A DNA stretch of 35,462 nucleotides from an uncultured Lamprocystis sp. (GCF_903933125.1 NZ_CAIZIZ010000373.1:1-35462); one strand, 5' to 3'. Numbered from the stretch's first letter, positions 16,147 through 26,033 are shown. Notes: generated from the sequence alone by a model not told the origin. Numbers and translations: made by a program.

Positions 16147-16466
16147 ATTGCTGCGTTGATCTCCAACACGCTACCGTCGGTCAGGGCGCGAACTGTCGCG
16201 ATGCTCTCATAGTTGCCAATCAGGGCTGATTCACCGAAGACATCCCCAACCGACAATTCCGCAACAGTGACTTCCAGCGTCGACTGGTTCGGAATCTGCG
16301 CCCGACCCAGCACGGCCAACCCGCCCTGCTCGACGATGAACAAGGATTGACCGAGACGCCCCTCGGTCGTCAGATTCTCTCCCGCCACGAACGTACGGCG
16401 AACCCAGGCAGCACCGTCATTGAGGCGGGGACTGCGCAGCAAATCTTGCACGAATTCGAGAAACAT
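16050..16466 (-). pseudogene. Cyclic-nucleotide-binding domain protein, C-terminus replaced by repeat
   Basis: The 138-residue product starts MFLEFVQDLLRSPRLN and contains most of a CRP-type cNMP-binding barrel: the hydrophobic LGQSLFIVEQGGLAVL strands, the phosphate-binding cassette VGDVFGESALIG, and ATVRALTDGSVLEINAA. After about residue 106 it reads IPNLGGSIQREAVGG and onward, which is exactly the translation of the dispersed repeat at 16031-16146. The last helix of the fold is missing, so I call it a truncated gene, perhaps still expressed. The start is preceded by GAG at about 8 bases. It is upstream of the acyltransferase gene on the same strand and may once have regulated or anchored that pathway. 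Confidence 0.65.
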
Positions 16467-16681
16467 AGTGCCACTCGACTCCAACCGGTCCTGTGCCTGC
16501 CAGCACCGCCCCGCTGCCGGACGCTCCTGCTGCTGACCGCCAGCGAGGCCAATCCGACACCGCTCCGTTGCCTTGAGGCCGACGGGGAGAGCCGGTGGTG
16601 AGCCCGCTCGCTCTGGCTGAGCATAAACCCACCGTCTGGAGCGAAGCAATCGCCGACTCAGAAAATCTTGAACGGCAACCC

Positions 16682-17686
16682 TCAGCGCAGACTGCCGACA
16701 CCTTCAAGACCGAATGTCTGCAAAACGCCGCCGGCGAGGCTCGCCCCGAGGCGTTCAGTGAAGCGCTCGAACAGATCTTTCCTCTTAGTATACTCGACCA
16801 GGGTCTCGGCGCCGATCAGCTCCCGCGCGACAAAGCTGGAATTCCCCAGGCCGTCCGCCAGCCCCAAGGCGAGCGCCTGATCGCCGCTCCAGAAGAGCCC
16901 GCTGAAGACCTCCTCCCCCCCTTTCAGGCGGTCGCCGCGTCCGGCCTTGACGGCCGCAATGAACTGACGATGCAGATCGTCCAACACGACCTGGATGAAC
17001 ACCCGCTGCGACTCTGGGAGTGGGGAGAACGGATCGAGGATACCCTTGTTGGCCCCGGCAGTGAGCAGGCGCCGCTCGACCCCAAGGTCCTTCATGGCAT
17101 CGACGAAACCGAAACCGTCGATGCGTACGCCAATCGAACCGACCAGGCTCGCCTTGTCCACGTAAATCTGATCCGCCGCCGCGGCGATGTAATAGCCACC
17201 GGAGGCGCACAGATCCACGGCCACGGCGTAGACCGGCATCTCCTTTTCATTGTCTTTCTTATATTTTTCCTTGAGCCTGCGGATCTCGTCAGCGATGTAC
17301 CCGGACTGTACCGGACTGCCGCCGGGACTGTTGATCCGGATGATGACGCCTTTCACATGGTCCGCCTCGAAGGCATCGCGTAACGCCGTGATCACGCGGT
17401 CGGCGCTTGCCTCCGTCTCGGAGGAGATGACCCCCTTGATCTGGATCAGGGCCGTATGATCTTCACCGGTCTTGATACCCTCCCAGGTATTGCGCGCCAG
17501 GGCGGCCGCCAGAAGCCCAATCAAATACAACAGAATCAAAAGCTTGAAGATGTAGCCCCAACGTCTTCCGCGGCGCTGGTCGCGCAGGTGCTCCAAGGCC
17601 ATCCGATTGATCAAAGACCGCTCCCAGTCCGGGTCACCGGGCGCCGGCATCGGCGCCTCGTCGCGTTTCCAGAATCGCCAATTCAT
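16682..17686 (-). CDS. sppA: Signal peptide peptidase SppA, S49 family
   Basis: Inner-membrane serine protease that degrades cleaved signal peptides. The start at 17686 (MNWRFWKRDEA) is chosen because AGAGGA lies about 6 bases upstream. The 334-residue protein is the short, single-S49-domain form. A cytoplasmic N-terminal stretch is followed by one membrane segment (about 45-65), then the protease domain with VIIRINSPGGSP at about 114. The catalytic pair is Ser162 (CASGGYY) and Lys214 (AGANKGILDPF). It is flanked downstream by the truncated cNMP gene and upstream by a MITE-like insert. Confidence 0.93.
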   Translation of the reverse strand: MNWRFWKRDEAPMPAPGDPDWERSLINRMALEHLRDQRRGRRWGYIFKLLILLYLIGLLAAALARNTWEGIKTGEDHTALIQIKGVISSETEASADRVITALRDAFEADHVKGVIIRINSPGGSPVQSGYIADEIRRLKEKYKKDNEKEMPVYAVAVDLCASGGYYIAAAADQIYVDKASLVGSIGVRIDGFGFVDAMKDLGVERRLLTAGANKGILDPFSPLPESQRVFIQVVLDDLHRQFIAAVKAGRGDRLKGGEEVFSGLFWSGDQALALGLADGLGNSSFVARELIGAETLVEYTKRKDLFERFTERLGASLAGGVLQTFGLEGVGSLR

Positions 17687-17776
17687 CGCTGGTCCTCTAC
17701 TCATGCGCGGGATAATGATGCGAAAGGGTTGAAGCGAAAACCGTGCCGGCTTCCGGGTCAATCAGGGTTGCCGGAC

Positions 17777-17897
17777 CTAGCAGTTTGTCGGACTTGCAGC
17801 GTAAGAACTTGATTATAGAAGATAAAAAATTTGCGCCAAAAAAGCTGAAACTCTTTAACTTCAATCGGTTACCTCATCAAGTCCGACAGGCTGCTAG
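17777..17897. mobile_element. MITE-like element, about 113 bp, with CTAG target duplication
   Basis: The ends are CAGTTTGTCGGACTTG (17781-17796) and CAAGTCCGACAGGCTG (17878-17893), an inverted pair with two mismatches. Both ends are bordered by CTAG (17777-17780 and 17894-17897), a likely 4-bp target duplication of the YTAR type used by IS5-group elements. The interior is AT-rich, unlike its surroundings, and has no coding frame. The family is inferred from the target site; a full-length parent is not in this window. Confidence 0.72.
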
Positions 17898-17898
17898 G

Positions 17899-17917
17899 GG
17901 CGGGTTTCAAACCCGCC
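17899..17917. repeat. Small perfect hairpin next to the MITE
   Basis: GGCGGGTTT-C-AAACCCGCC is a 9-bp perfect stem with one loop base, directly after the MITE's right end and 26 bases beyond the stop of the HAD gene on the minus strand. It could act as a transcript end for the rluC-HAD unit, though no T-run follows. Confidence 0.55.
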
Positions 17918-17942
17918 GCTAAACCAACGCCATGTTTGGCTA

Positions 17943-18623
17943 TCAGGTGCGAAGACGCCGATCCGCAGCGTGCGAACGCGTCGCTAACCAGTCCGGGATG
18001 GCGGCGAGCGACTGCACACACGCCAGCGGCCCGCACGCCAGCAAGCGCTCCGGAGTATGGACTCCGTAGCAGACGGCCAAAGCACCGACGCGGGCATTGG
18101 CGGCCATGTGCAGGTCGTATTCGGTATCGCCGATCATCAGGGTCTGCGCTGGTTCAACGTCCAATTCGTCCATCAGCTCCAGGAGCATCAGCGGATCCGG
18201 CTTGGAAGCGGTTTCATCAGCACAGCGGGTGGCCTCGAACAACCCGGCAAGCCCGGTCTCCGCCAACGACAGGTCGAGCCCGCGCCGACTCTTGCCGGTC
18301 GCAACCGCGAGCAAATAGCCTTGCGCACGCAACTGTTCGAGGGTCTCGCGCGCACCCGGGAACAAGGCGGCGGGGGTCTGGTCGGCGAACAGGAAGCGTT
18401 GCCGGTAATGCCCTGCAACCAGCCGCCGCTGCGCGGCGTCAGCCGTCGGCCACAGGCGCGCCATGGCCTCATCCAACCCCAGGCCGATGATGTCCGCGGC
18501 CGCCGCACGGCTGGGCGGCGGTTGGCCTGCATCAATGAAGGCACCCAACAGGCAGTTGACGATCCGCACCTGCGAGTCCATCAATGTGCCGTCCCAATCG
18601 AAACAGAGTAATGCGAAACTCAT
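17943..18623 (-). CDS. HAD-superfamily phosphatase, phosphoglycolate phosphatase-like
   Basis: Haloacid-dehalogenase-type hydrolase of 226 residues. Motif I is FDWDGTLMDS with nucleophile Asp9 and acid/base Asp11, motif II is VATGKSRRG, motif III Lys is in TASKPDPLML, and motif IV is MIGDTEYDLHMA. An alpha-helical cap lies at about 16-80, as in the Gph family. The ATG at 18623 overlaps the rluC stop codon as TGATG, so the two are translationally coupled; rluC followed by a HAD gene is a common arrangement. The substrate may be phosphoglycolate or another small phosphate ester. Confidence 0.88.
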   Translation of the reverse strand: MSFALLCFDWDGTLMDSQVRIVNCLLGAFIDAGQPPPSRAAAADIIGLGLDEAMARLWPTADAAQRRLVAGHYRQRFLFADQTPAALFPGARETLEQLRAQGYLLAVATGKSRRGLDLSLAETGLAGLFEATRCADETASKPDPLMLLELMDELDVEPAQTLMIGDTEYDLHMAANARVGALAVCYGVHTPERLLACGPLACVQSLAAIPDWLATRSHAADRRLRT

Positions 18624-19669
18624 CAACCGGTCACCTCGACAGTTGCCGCTGCGGTGAGACGCACGAGCACCTGCTCCAACTCCGCCGGGAGGGGTGCGTC
18701 CACGCGGAGTTGCTGCTCCATGTAGGACGCGCGAAAGCTCAGGGTCCCGGCGTGCAGAAAGAGTCGATCGAGGCCCACGGCCTTGAGACGCCGATTGGCC
18801 TCGAAGTCACCGTACTTGGGATCACCCGCCAGGGGCGCCCCCAGATGGGCCGCGTGGACACGGATCTGATGGGTGCGTCCGGTGATCAGGCGCGCCTCGA
18901 CCAGGGTCACCACCCCAAGCCCAGTGACTTCACTGAGCGGACCGTTGCAGACAAAGCGGCGTAACCGCTTGAATAGGGTTCGGGCCGACTTGCCGGCGAC
19001 CCGGTCCACTTTCACCACCCGCTCCCCCCCCGACTGCCCATGCTTGGCCAAGGGCGCATCGACGGTGAGCGTCTGGCTCGGCAGATCGCCGAGAATCAGG
19101 GCAAGGTAACGCTTTTCCACGTCGCCGTCGCGCAATAACTGGTGCAGGTCGCGCAAGGTGCTGCGGCGCTTGCTGACCAGCAGGCAGCCCGAGGTGTCGC
19201 GATCCAGCCGGTGGACCAACTCCAACTCGGCGCCCGGACGCAGTTGGCGCAGGTTCTCGATCAGGCCGTAGCTCAAGCCGCTGCCGCCATGCACGGCGAG
19301 CCCGGCGGGCTTGTCGATGACCAGCAACCGCTCATCTTCGAACAGGACCGCCGCGGCCAGGCGCGCCAATGATCGCTCGGGCGCCCGCACGGGCTGCGTT
19401 GGCGCGGACATCCGCAGGGGTGGGAGCCGCACAAGGTCACCGGCCTGCAACCGGTAGTCGGCCTTGACCCGGCCCTTATTGACACGGACCTCGCCGCGAC
19501 GCAGCACCCGGTAGAGGTGACTGCGCGGGACGCCCTTCAGATGACGGACCAGGAAATTATCGATGCGTTGCCCGACCGACTCCGCGTCGACACGGACCAG
19601 GGTGACGGCCGGGGCGCGATCATCGGAAGTCGGGAGGGGTAAGGCGGGGGTTGGATGGGTCGGAGTCAA
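18623..19669 (-). CDS. rluC: 23S rRNA pseudouridine synthase RluC
   Basis: Makes pseudouridine in 23S rRNA (positions 955, 2504 and 2580 in E. coli). The protein has an N-terminal S4 RNA-binding domain (about 30-95, QRIDNFLVRHLKGVPRSHLYRVLRRGEVRVNKGR-type sequence) and the RluA-type catalytic domain, with the active-site Asp in HRLDRDTSGCLL and later GRTHQIRVHAAH. The annotated start is a TTG at 19669; no in-frame ATG or GTG is available before the S4 domain, so TTG appears real. It is divergent from rne, the same layout as in E. coli, and coupled to the downstream HAD gene. Confidence 0.93.
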   Translation of the reverse strand: MTPTHPTPALPLPTSDDRAPAVTLVRVDAESVGQRIDNFLVRHLKGVPRSHLYRVLRRGEVRVNKGRVKADYRLQAGDLVRLPPLRMSAPTQPVRAPERSLARLAAAVLFEDERLLVIDKPAGLAVHGGSGLSYGLIENLRQLRPGAELELVHRLDRDTSGCLLVSKRRSTLRDLHQLLRDGDVEKRYLALILGDLPSQTLTVDAPLAKHGQSGGERVVKVDRVAGKSARTLFKRLRRFVCNGPLSEVTGLGVVTLVEARLITGRTHQIRVHAAHLGAPLAGDPKYGDFEANRRLKAVGLDRLFLHAGTLSFRASYMEQQLRVDAPLPAELEQVLVRLTAAATVEVTG

Positions 19670-20316
19670 CGGGGTTGCATCCGGCCTTGCGGCTCAATTG
19701 CTGCCATAGATATTCACTGTTAGTATTCGGGCCTTGCGCAGGCGAGCGAAAGACTCAAGAACTTGCCGCAAGCGACGCGTGCATTCCGGAAGCCTTGACG
19801 GCCTTGATGGTGCGACGCGATGGTTTGGTGCCGATTGGCAGCTAAAGTGACTTGGCTGCCATCTGGACCGAGGCCGGGTCAGCCCGGCGAGACACTGAAA
19901 TGAGTCGGCGAAGCGCTTGGGCGAGCTGCGGCACGTCCCACGGGTTCGGTCAGGTCGGGTGGATTCTACACCCGGACCGCCGTGCCCGCCCGCGGCCCCT
20001 GACCGGTGTCCCCAAACGGGGACGCCGGGCACTCGGCCCAACCCTCGCCACTGAACGAATCCGGGACGCCGTCGCCACTGGCGCGTCCCAAGAGACGCGG
20101 GCGACTTCAACAACTTGCCCGTAACCCTAAGAAACGGATGTGCATGTCCGTCCCGGTCCGCCCGCGCGCAGTGCGCCGGGCCCAGGGATCCCGAGCCGCG
20201 ATGGCGGTGCTGCCCCGAATGCGGCGACACCCACACGGTACGTCCAGCAGCGGGCCAAGTCCGCGCCGCGGACGGTGTTGAAGACGGACCATGCGCCCTG
20301 TGCGAGAAGGAACAAG
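19670..20316. promoter_or_regulatory. rluC-rne intergenic region and probable long rne leader
   Basis: The 647-base spacer between divergent rluC and rne has no convincing gene; the open frames in it look like chance frames in GC-rich DNA. A weak sigma-70-like pair, TTGCTG (19698-19703) and TAGTAT (19721-19726) with 17-base spacing, could start rne and would give a leader of nearly 600 bases. In E. coli the rne leader is long and mediates autoregulation by RNase E, so a long leader here fits. The promoter call is low confidence. Confidence 0.35.
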
Positions 20317-23300
20317 ATGAAAAGAATGCTGATCAACGCGACTCAGCCGGAAGAGTTGCGCGTAGCGACGGTCGACGGCCAGGTCCTCTACAACCTCGAT
20401 ATCGAATCGCCTGGCCGCGAGCAGAAAAAAGCGAATATTTACAAGGGTACTATCACCCGCGTCGAACCCAGCCTGGAGGCCGCCTTCGTCGACTACGGCG
20501 CGGAACGTCACGGCTTTCTGCCCCTGAAGGAAATCTCGCGGATCTACTTCGAGGCGGACACCGCCAAACCCGGCAGCCGCATCAACATCAAGGACGTGCT
20601 CAAAGAAGGGCGCGAGGTGGTGGTACAGATCGACAAGGAAGAGCGCGGCAACAAGGGCGCCGCGCTCACCACCTTCGTCTCGCTCGCCGGCCGCTACCTG
20701 GTGCTCATGCCCAATAACCCGCGGGCCGGCGGGGTCTCCCGCCGCATCGAGGGCCAGGACCGCAGTGAACTGCGGGACGTCATGAGTCAGCTCCAGATCC
20801 CCGAGGACATGGGGCTGATCGTGCGCACCGCGGGGGTGGGCAAGAACACCGAGGAACTCCAGTGGGACCTGGATTACCTGCTCCAGCTCTGGCGGGCGAT
20901 CGAAACCTCCGCCGCGGGGCGCAAGGCGCCCTTCCTGATCTACCAGGAAAGCGACGTCATCATTCGCTCCATCCGCGACTACCTGCGGGTGGACATCGGC
21001 GAGATCGTGATCGACGACCGGGCGGTCTACGAGCGGGCCGAGGCCTTCATGCGCCAGGTCATGCCCGGTAACCTGAAGAAACTGCGGATTTACCAGGACG
21101 AAGTCCCGCTCTTCACCCGCTATCAGATCGAGAGCCAGATCGAAACGGCGTTTCAGCGCGAGGTGCGTCTGCCGTCCGGCGGATCTATCGTCTTCGACCA
21201 CGGCGAGGCCCTGACCTCCGTCGATATCAACTCCTCACGCGCCACCAAGGGCGCGGACATCGAGGAGACGGCGCTCAACACGAACCTCGAGGCCGCCGAC
21301 GAAATCGCACGGCAATTGCGCCTGCGCGACCTGGGCGGACTCTTCGTCATCGACTTCATCGACATGACCCCGCCGAAGAACCAGCGGGCGGTGGAAGATC
21401 GGCTGCGCGATGCCCTCAAGCACGACCGCGCCCGCGTCCAGGTGGCGCGGATTTCGCGTTTCGGGCTGCTGGAAATGTCACGCCAACGCCTGCGCCCATC
21501 GCTGGGAGACTCCACCACCAGCGAGTGCCCGCGCTGCCATGGTCAGGGCAAGATCCGCGGGGTCGAGTCGCTCGCCCTGTCCATCCTGCGTATCATCGAA
21601 GAGGAGGCGATGAAGGACAGCACGGAGCGCATCATCGCCCACCTGCCGGTCAGCGTCGCCACCTTCCTGCTCAACGAGAAGCGGCGGGCCATTCTGGATC
21701 TGGAAGCGCGCCAGGAGGTCCAGGTCGTCCTGCTGCCCAGCGAGCAGATCGAGACCCCGGACTACCAGATCGAGCGGGTCCGGACCCAGGATATGGCCAA
21801 ACAGCCGGATGATCGCCCCAGCTTCGAGCTGGTCGCGCCCACCCAAGCGGTCGCCAACCCCTATGCGCGTCAAAGTGAGCCGGTGCGCGGCGAGGAGCCG
21901 GCGGTCAAGCAGGTCACTCCCACCTGCCCCATGCCGACGCGCGAGCCGCCGCCGGACGCGGACGAGCGGCCCTATTCCCCCCGCGGCACCGAGCGCGTCG
22001 CCGAGCAGCCCGCCGAACGGCACCCGGACTTCCGCACCGGCACGGAGTCGGAGCGCCCGCCCCACGAGAACCTGCTCAAACGCATCTGGACCGGGCTGTT
22101 CGCGCCGCGCGGCGTGGAACCGGCCGAGCCTCCCTATGAACGGGACGGGCAGGCGGATCAGCAGGGCTCGCGCGCCGAGCGGCCCAATCAGGCAGGCCAG
22201 CAGCGGCGGCCGGACGTGGGGCAACGCCCTCGCGGGGAAGACACGCGACGCGACCCACGCGACAACCGGCGTCCACCGGGAGCCGTGAGCCCCGGTCGCG
22301 GCGAGGCGGAACGTCAACGCAGCAGCGGTCGCAACCCCGAGCGCGCGGTCGATCGACCTGCTGAGCGACCGCCGGAGCGGCCCAGCGAGCGGGGTGCGGC
22401 CCCGAATGGCAACCGGGACAACCAACGGACCCAGCCCCGTCCGGACGCTAATCGTTCAGAGAACGGACGTTCCGATACCTTGCGCGCGGATACCGGACGC
22501 GCGGACAACGGCCGTCCGGAGTCATCAGACGAGCAGCCGCGGGAACGCCGTGAGGGCGACCCGCGCAGCCGCCGCGGGGGTCGCGGTCGCGGTCGACGCG
22601 ACGAGCCGCGGGCCGCCGCCGATGGCGCCCAGGCCGGCGGCACGCCCGGCGGCCAACGCGATCAGCGCCGGGATCTTCAGGAACCGAGTCAGGAAAGCCG
22701 TGGGCTCCAGCCCCAGGCGCTCCCGCCGACCGAGCCGGTCGAGAATCGGCAGGCCCCGACCGATCGCCAGGAACCGGGTGCCATGCCGCGCACCGAGCCC
22801 CGCATGGAGCCGCTCGCCGAGCCGACCAGATCGACGGAACCACGCGACGCGCAGCCGCTTGCGGAAACTCCCGCGCTGGTGATTCCCGCGTCGACGGCGG
22901 TCGAACCGACCCAACCGCCAACCGCGACGCACGAAGCGCACCAGACACCGGCATGGCAGCCCAATCCCGCGGTCAGCACCGAGACCAGCCCGCCACGCGA
23001 TGTCATCGAGCGGCCGCCGGAGTTGGAGACCAGCCACCCGCGCTGGCCCGCGGCCGCGGCCGAAATCGTGCCCGAGCGCAGCGACTGGGATCACTCCCCG
23101 ACGACCCCGGCGAGCGACACGACACCGGTCGAGACCCCGCGTGCAGCAGCCGAGCCGTCCACCAACCGGGCTTCCGGATCATCGACCTGGTGGCCTACGG
23201 ATCGCGCACCGACCGCGGATCCGGTCGTCGCACCGACGGCTGGCGTCGCGGCGGGCGCCGAGCCCTCACGCGACCTTGAGTCCGCAAGCCCAGTCGCCGC

Positions 23301-23985
23301 ACAAGACGTCCCGGTTATCTCAAGCCCGAGTCCGGCCACGGCGATCACCGGCGAGCCACGCGTACCCCAAGAGCGCCAAACACGCGACTGGGATCGTCAG
23401 CGACCGGTCGATACATCGCCAGAGGCGGCAGGCCAGCCGACCGCGAGAACGTCCGGGGGCGCGACGCCGGGCGACGTCGAGCCGGAGGCCTGGGTCGGCT
23501 ATGACGAGGACGACGACGAGGATACGGACGATGTCGGCGGCGCCGACGTGGTCCAGACCGAGGCGTCCCCGACGGAACCGCCCCGGACGTCCCGGCGGCG
23601 GCGCGGCGGCAGTCGCAATCGGCGGCGTCCGAGCGCCAATGGTGAACGTGCCCCGTCAACGGACGAGTCCGCACCCGACACCCGCGCGGACACTGGCGCG
23701 GAATCCAACACGGTCGATAGCGGCGAGGCTGGCTGGACCGCGCAACCGGAGGCGGATGAACCAACGCCAATGCGTCCAGCCGCGCGGCAGCGCAGCGGCA
23801 GTGACCGGGTCGCGCCGGCGGCACCGGTCGCCGCTCCGGTGACGATTCCCGTTCCGACACGGGAGGACCCGCCGCCCTTCGCCCCGGTCGCGTCCCCGAT
23901 GAACCTCGGCGGCGAGCAACACGCCGACACCGAGCCGTCGGCGGAGCGACGGACCGCTGAGACCAAGGACGACTCACCCGCTTGA
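20317..23985 (+). CDS. rne: Ribonuclease E
   Basis: Endoribonuclease central to mRNA turnover and rRNA/tRNA processing, and scaffold of the degradosome. The start at 20317 has AAGGA 6 bases upstream and gives [17 protein letters not shown]. The catalytic half (1-520) has the S1 domain (about 35-125), the DNase-I-like subdomain with Asp303 ([13 protein letters not shown]) and Asp346 (FVIDFIDM), and the Zn-link Cys404/Cys407 (CPRCHGQ). These match E. coli numbering exactly. The C-terminal half (about 550-1222) is low-complexity, rich in Pro, Arg, Glu and Ala, and includes an Arg-rich RNA-binding patch ([10 protein letters not shown], about 753). At 1222 residues it is longer than the E. coli protein. 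Confidence 0.97.
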   Translation: MKRMLINATQPEELRVATVDGQVLYNLDIESPGREQKKANIYKGTITRVEPSLEAAFVDYGAERHGFLPLKEISRIYFEADTAKPGSRINIKDVLKEGREVVVQIDKEERGNKGAALTTFVSLAGRYLVLMPNNPRAGGVSRRIEGQDRSELRDVMSQLQIPEDMGLIVRTAGVGKNTEELQWDLDYLLQLWRAIETSAAGRKAPFLIYQESDVIIRSIRDYLRVDIGEIVIDDRAVYERAEAFMRQVMPGNLKKLRIYQDEVPLFTRYQIESQIETAFQREVRLPSGGSIVFDHGEALTSVDINSSRATKGADIEETALNTNLEAADEIARQLRLRDLGGLFVIDFIDMTPPKNQRAVEDRLRDALKHDRARVQVARISRFGLLEMSRQRLRPSLGDSTTSECPRCHGQGKIRGVESLALSILRIIEEEAMKDSTERIIAHLPVSVATFLLNEKRRAILDLEARQEVQVVLLPSEQIETPDYQIERVRTQDMAKQPDDRPSFELVAPTQAVANPYARQSEPVRGEEPAVKQVTPTCPMPTREPPPDADERPYSPRGTERVAEQPAERHPDFRTGTESERPPHENLLKRIWTGLFAPRGVEPAEPPYERDGQADQQGSRAERPNQAGQQRRPDVGQRPRGEDTRRDPRDNRRPPGAVSPGRGEAERQRSSGRNPERAVDRPAERPPERPSERGAAPNGNRDNQRTQPRPDANRSENGRSDTLRADTGRADNGRPESSDEQPRERREGDPRSRRGGRGRGRRDEPRAAADGAQAGGTPGGQRDQRRDLQEPSQESRGLQPQALPPTEPVENRQAPTDRQEPGAMPRTEPRMEPLAEPTRSTEPRDAQPLAETPALVIPASTAVEPTQPPTATHEAHQTPAWQPNPAVSTETSPPRDVIERPPELETSHPRWPAAAAEIVPERSDWDHSPTTPASDTTPVETPRAAAEPSTNRASGSSTWWPTDRAPTADPVVAPTAGVAAGAEPSRDLESASPVAAQDVPVISSPSPATAITGEPRVPQERQTRDWDRQRPVDTSPEAAGQPTARTSGGATPGDVEPEAWVGYDEDDDEDTDDVGGADVVQTEASPTEPPRTSRRRRGGSRNRRRPSANGERAPSTDESAPDTRADTGAESNTVDSGEAGWTAQPEADEPTPMRPAARQRSGSDRVAPAAPVAAPVTIPVPTREDPPPFAPVASPMNLGGEQHADTEPSAERRTAETKDDSPA

Positions 23986-23994
23986 GGGACTGAC

Positions 23995-25530
23995 GTGGCC
24001 GCCCAGCGTCGCCCGACCACCCGCCATCCCGGCGCCCTTAACTGGGGGCGCCGGCTGTTCGGCGTACTCGTCGCGGCTCTGGGCCTGGCGCACGCCGAGC
24101 CCTTGCCGGTCGCCATTGACAAGGCGCTGCGGCTCCAGCAGATCAACCAGGTCGATCTGAGCCTGTACCTGCGCGAGGTCACCCAGACGCAACCGCGGAT
24201 TGCGGTCAACGCGGACACTCCGCGCCAGCCCGCTTCCACCATCAAGCTCCTGACCAGCATCGCTGCCCTGGGCCGACTGGGACCCAACTTCCGCTGGCAA
24301 ACCCGCGCCTGGCTGGATGGTCCACTGGTGAACGGCCGGCTGGCCGGGAACCTGATCATTCAGGGCGGCGGCGACCCCAGCCTGCGCCTGGCCGACCTGT
24401 GGCGGTTCCTCCGGGCCTTGCGCGCCCAGGGTCTGCAAACGATCGGCGGCGACCTCATCATCGACAACAGCGCCTTCGACCCACCCGAGACTACCCGCGC
24501 GGCGTTCGACGGCAAGGGACAGTCCGGCTATAACGCCCTGCCGGTGGCCTTCAGCATTGATGAGCAACTGACCCAGGTCGAATTGCGGCTCGACCCCAAG
24601 TCCGCGGCGCTGAGCGCCTGGCTGGAGCCCCCGGTCGCTAACCTGGATATCCAGAATCAGTTGAAAGTGGTCAAAGCGCCCTGTCAGACCAAGCACCATC
24701 GGGTGCATGCCGCGCTGACCGGCGAGCACGCCCCAACCATCATGACACTGACCGGAACCTTCGCCTCCGAGTGCCAACGTGACAGTGTCGCGGGGCTCCT
24801 GCTGGACCCGGTACAGCAGGCGGGCCGTGCCGTTCTGGCCCTGTGGCAGGACCTGGGCGGGCGCCTGGAGGGCACACTGCGTGAGGGCGTCCGCCCCAAG
24901 GGTGCCACCCTGCTGCATGCGATCGAGTCACCGGAACTCCCCGTCGTCCTGCGTGATGTCAACAAATGGAGCAACAACCTGATCGCCCGCACCCTGTTCC
25001 TGACTATCGGCATGGAACGCTACGGCCGCCCGGCCACCTTGGAGAAAGGTCGAGACGCGATCAAAGAATGGCTGGACCAACAGGGTCTGGACTTCCCCGA
25101 ACTGGTGCTCGACAACGGCAGCGGCCTGTCACGGTCGGACCGCATCGCGGCACAGAGCATGGGGCGGCTCCTCGCCTGGGCCTACACCCATCCCGGCATG
25201 GCGGAACTGATGGCCTCCCTGCCCATCCTGGGCGTGGACGGCACCCTGCACCGCCGCTTCAAGCGCGAGCCCCTACGCGCCCAGGGCCACCTCAAGACCG
25301 GCACCACCCGGGGCGTCACGGCGCTGGCCGGATTCCTCGACGACGCCCGCGGCCGGCGCTGGGTGTTGGTCTCGTTGATCAACAACCCGCGCCTGGCCAC
25401 CTGGCGCGGCAAGGCGGTGGAAGACGCCATCCTGCGCTGGGTCTATGACGAAACCGGCGGCGAACGGCGCGGCGCCGGGGGCTCGGGTCCAGCCGGCAAG
25501 GCGGCGAAGCTGTCGGAGCGCGGTGATTGA
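23995..25530 (+). CDS. dacB: D-alanyl-D-alanine carboxypeptidase/endopeptidase (PBP4, DacB)
   Basis: Periplasmic penicillin-binding protein of the S13 family that trims and cleaves peptidoglycan cross-links. The 511-residue product starts at GTG 23995 and has a signal segment (RRLFGVLVAALGLAHA, about 19-34). The catalytic motifs are SxxK at Ser81-Lys84 (PASTIKLLTS), SxN (KWSNNLIAR, about 325) and KTG (HLKTGTTRG, about 437). A large inserted domain lies between the first two motifs, as in PBP4. It begins 9 bases after rne and may be co-transcribed with it. The C-terminal tail (GERRGAGGSGPAGKA) looks disordered. Confidence 0.94.
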   Translation: MAAQRRPTTRHPGALNWGRRLFGVLVAALGLAHAEPLPVAIDKALRLQQINQVDLSLYLREVTQTQPRIAVNADTPRQPASTIKLLTSIAALGRLGPNFRWQTRAWLDGPLVNGRLAGNLIIQGGGDPSLRLADLWRFLRALRAQGLQTIGGDLIIDNSAFDPPETTRAAFDGKGQSGYNALPVAFSIDEQLTQVELRLDPKSAALSAWLEPPVANLDIQNQLKVVKAPCQTKHHRVHAALTGEHAPTIMTLTGTFASECQRDSVAGLLLDPVQQAGRAVLALWQDLGGRLEGTLREGVRPKGATLLHAIESPELPVVLRDVNKWSNNLIARTLFLTIGMERYGRPATLEKGRDAIKEWLDQQGLDFPELVLDNGSGLSRSDRIAAQSMGRLLAWAYTHPGMAELMASLPILGVDGTLHRRFKREPLRAQGHLKTGTTRGVTALAGFLDDARGRRWVLVSLINNPRLATWRGKAVEDAILRWVYDETGGERRGAGGSGPAGKAAKLSERGD

Positions 25531-25649
25531 TCGCGGCGACGATGTGGCGGAGTGGACCACACCTCGATTCGCAAGACTTTGCAAGCGCCCGTCGAAGAAC
25601 GGCAGGGCCGCTTAGGGCTTACATCCGAAAGAGCCTCGATCGGCCTAAC

Positions 25650-26024
25650 TTAAGACAAAACAGACGCCGGAATCGACCGCAAGAACTCCACCAACCGCGA
25701 GCGGCACCCCGGCGGAAGTCGGGATAAGACAGCGAGCAGTTCCCGTTCCTCCCTGTTCAGTATCACAGGAGCCGGGATGTATCGCTCGGGCCGCTCGTCC
25801 ACCCCCGCGGGATCGTAGTCTCTAACCCCTCGCCCGGTTGCCAGCCACTCAAAGCGGACCGCCAGCACACCTGCCGCGCGCGCCAAGTTCTCCACGCTGG
25901 GCGTTGTTTTCCCTTGCTCCCAATGACCGCACGCACCGCGGGTTACGCCGACCTCGGCGGCCAACTCCGCCTGGGACAAAGCCCGGTGCTCGCGAGCTTC
26001 CCGGATACGTGCAGCAATTGACAT
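25650..26024 (-). CDS. XRE-family HTH transcriptional regulator
   Basis: The 124-residue protein has an N-terminal Cro/C1-type HTH (about 5-60: ARIREAREHRALSQAELA, VGVTRGACGHWEQGKTTPS) followed by a short C-terminal region that lacks the LexA-type Ser/Lys protease residues. The start at 26024 is the only good ATG; three palindromic sites lie just upstream, the nearest only 10 bases from the ATG, so autoregulation is likely. The gene is divergent from the Ter cluster and the operator region is shared, so it is the best candidate regulator of that cluster. It is convergent with dacB. Confidence 0.87.
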   Translation of the reverse strand: MSIAARIREAREHRALSQAELAAEVGVTRGACGHWEQGKTTPSVENLARAAGVLAVRFEWLATGRGVRDYDPAGVDERPERYIPAPVILNREERELLAVLSRLPPGCRSRLVEFLRSIPASVLS

Positions 26025-26033
26025 GCCTCACAG

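Noticed and set aside
16595-17383. Plus-strand open frame of 262 codons opposite sppA
   Set aside because: sppA has all catalytic residues and a good ribosome-binding site on the other strand; the plus-strand frame shows no motif.
20107-21201. Minus-strand open frame of 364 codons over the rne leader and start
   Set aside because: It is a shadow of rne in its larger part and has no family similarity.
21478-22425. Minus-strand open frames opposite rne
   Set aside because: The rne catalytic residues match E. coli numbering exactly; the antisense frames are low-complexity shadows of its C-terminal region.
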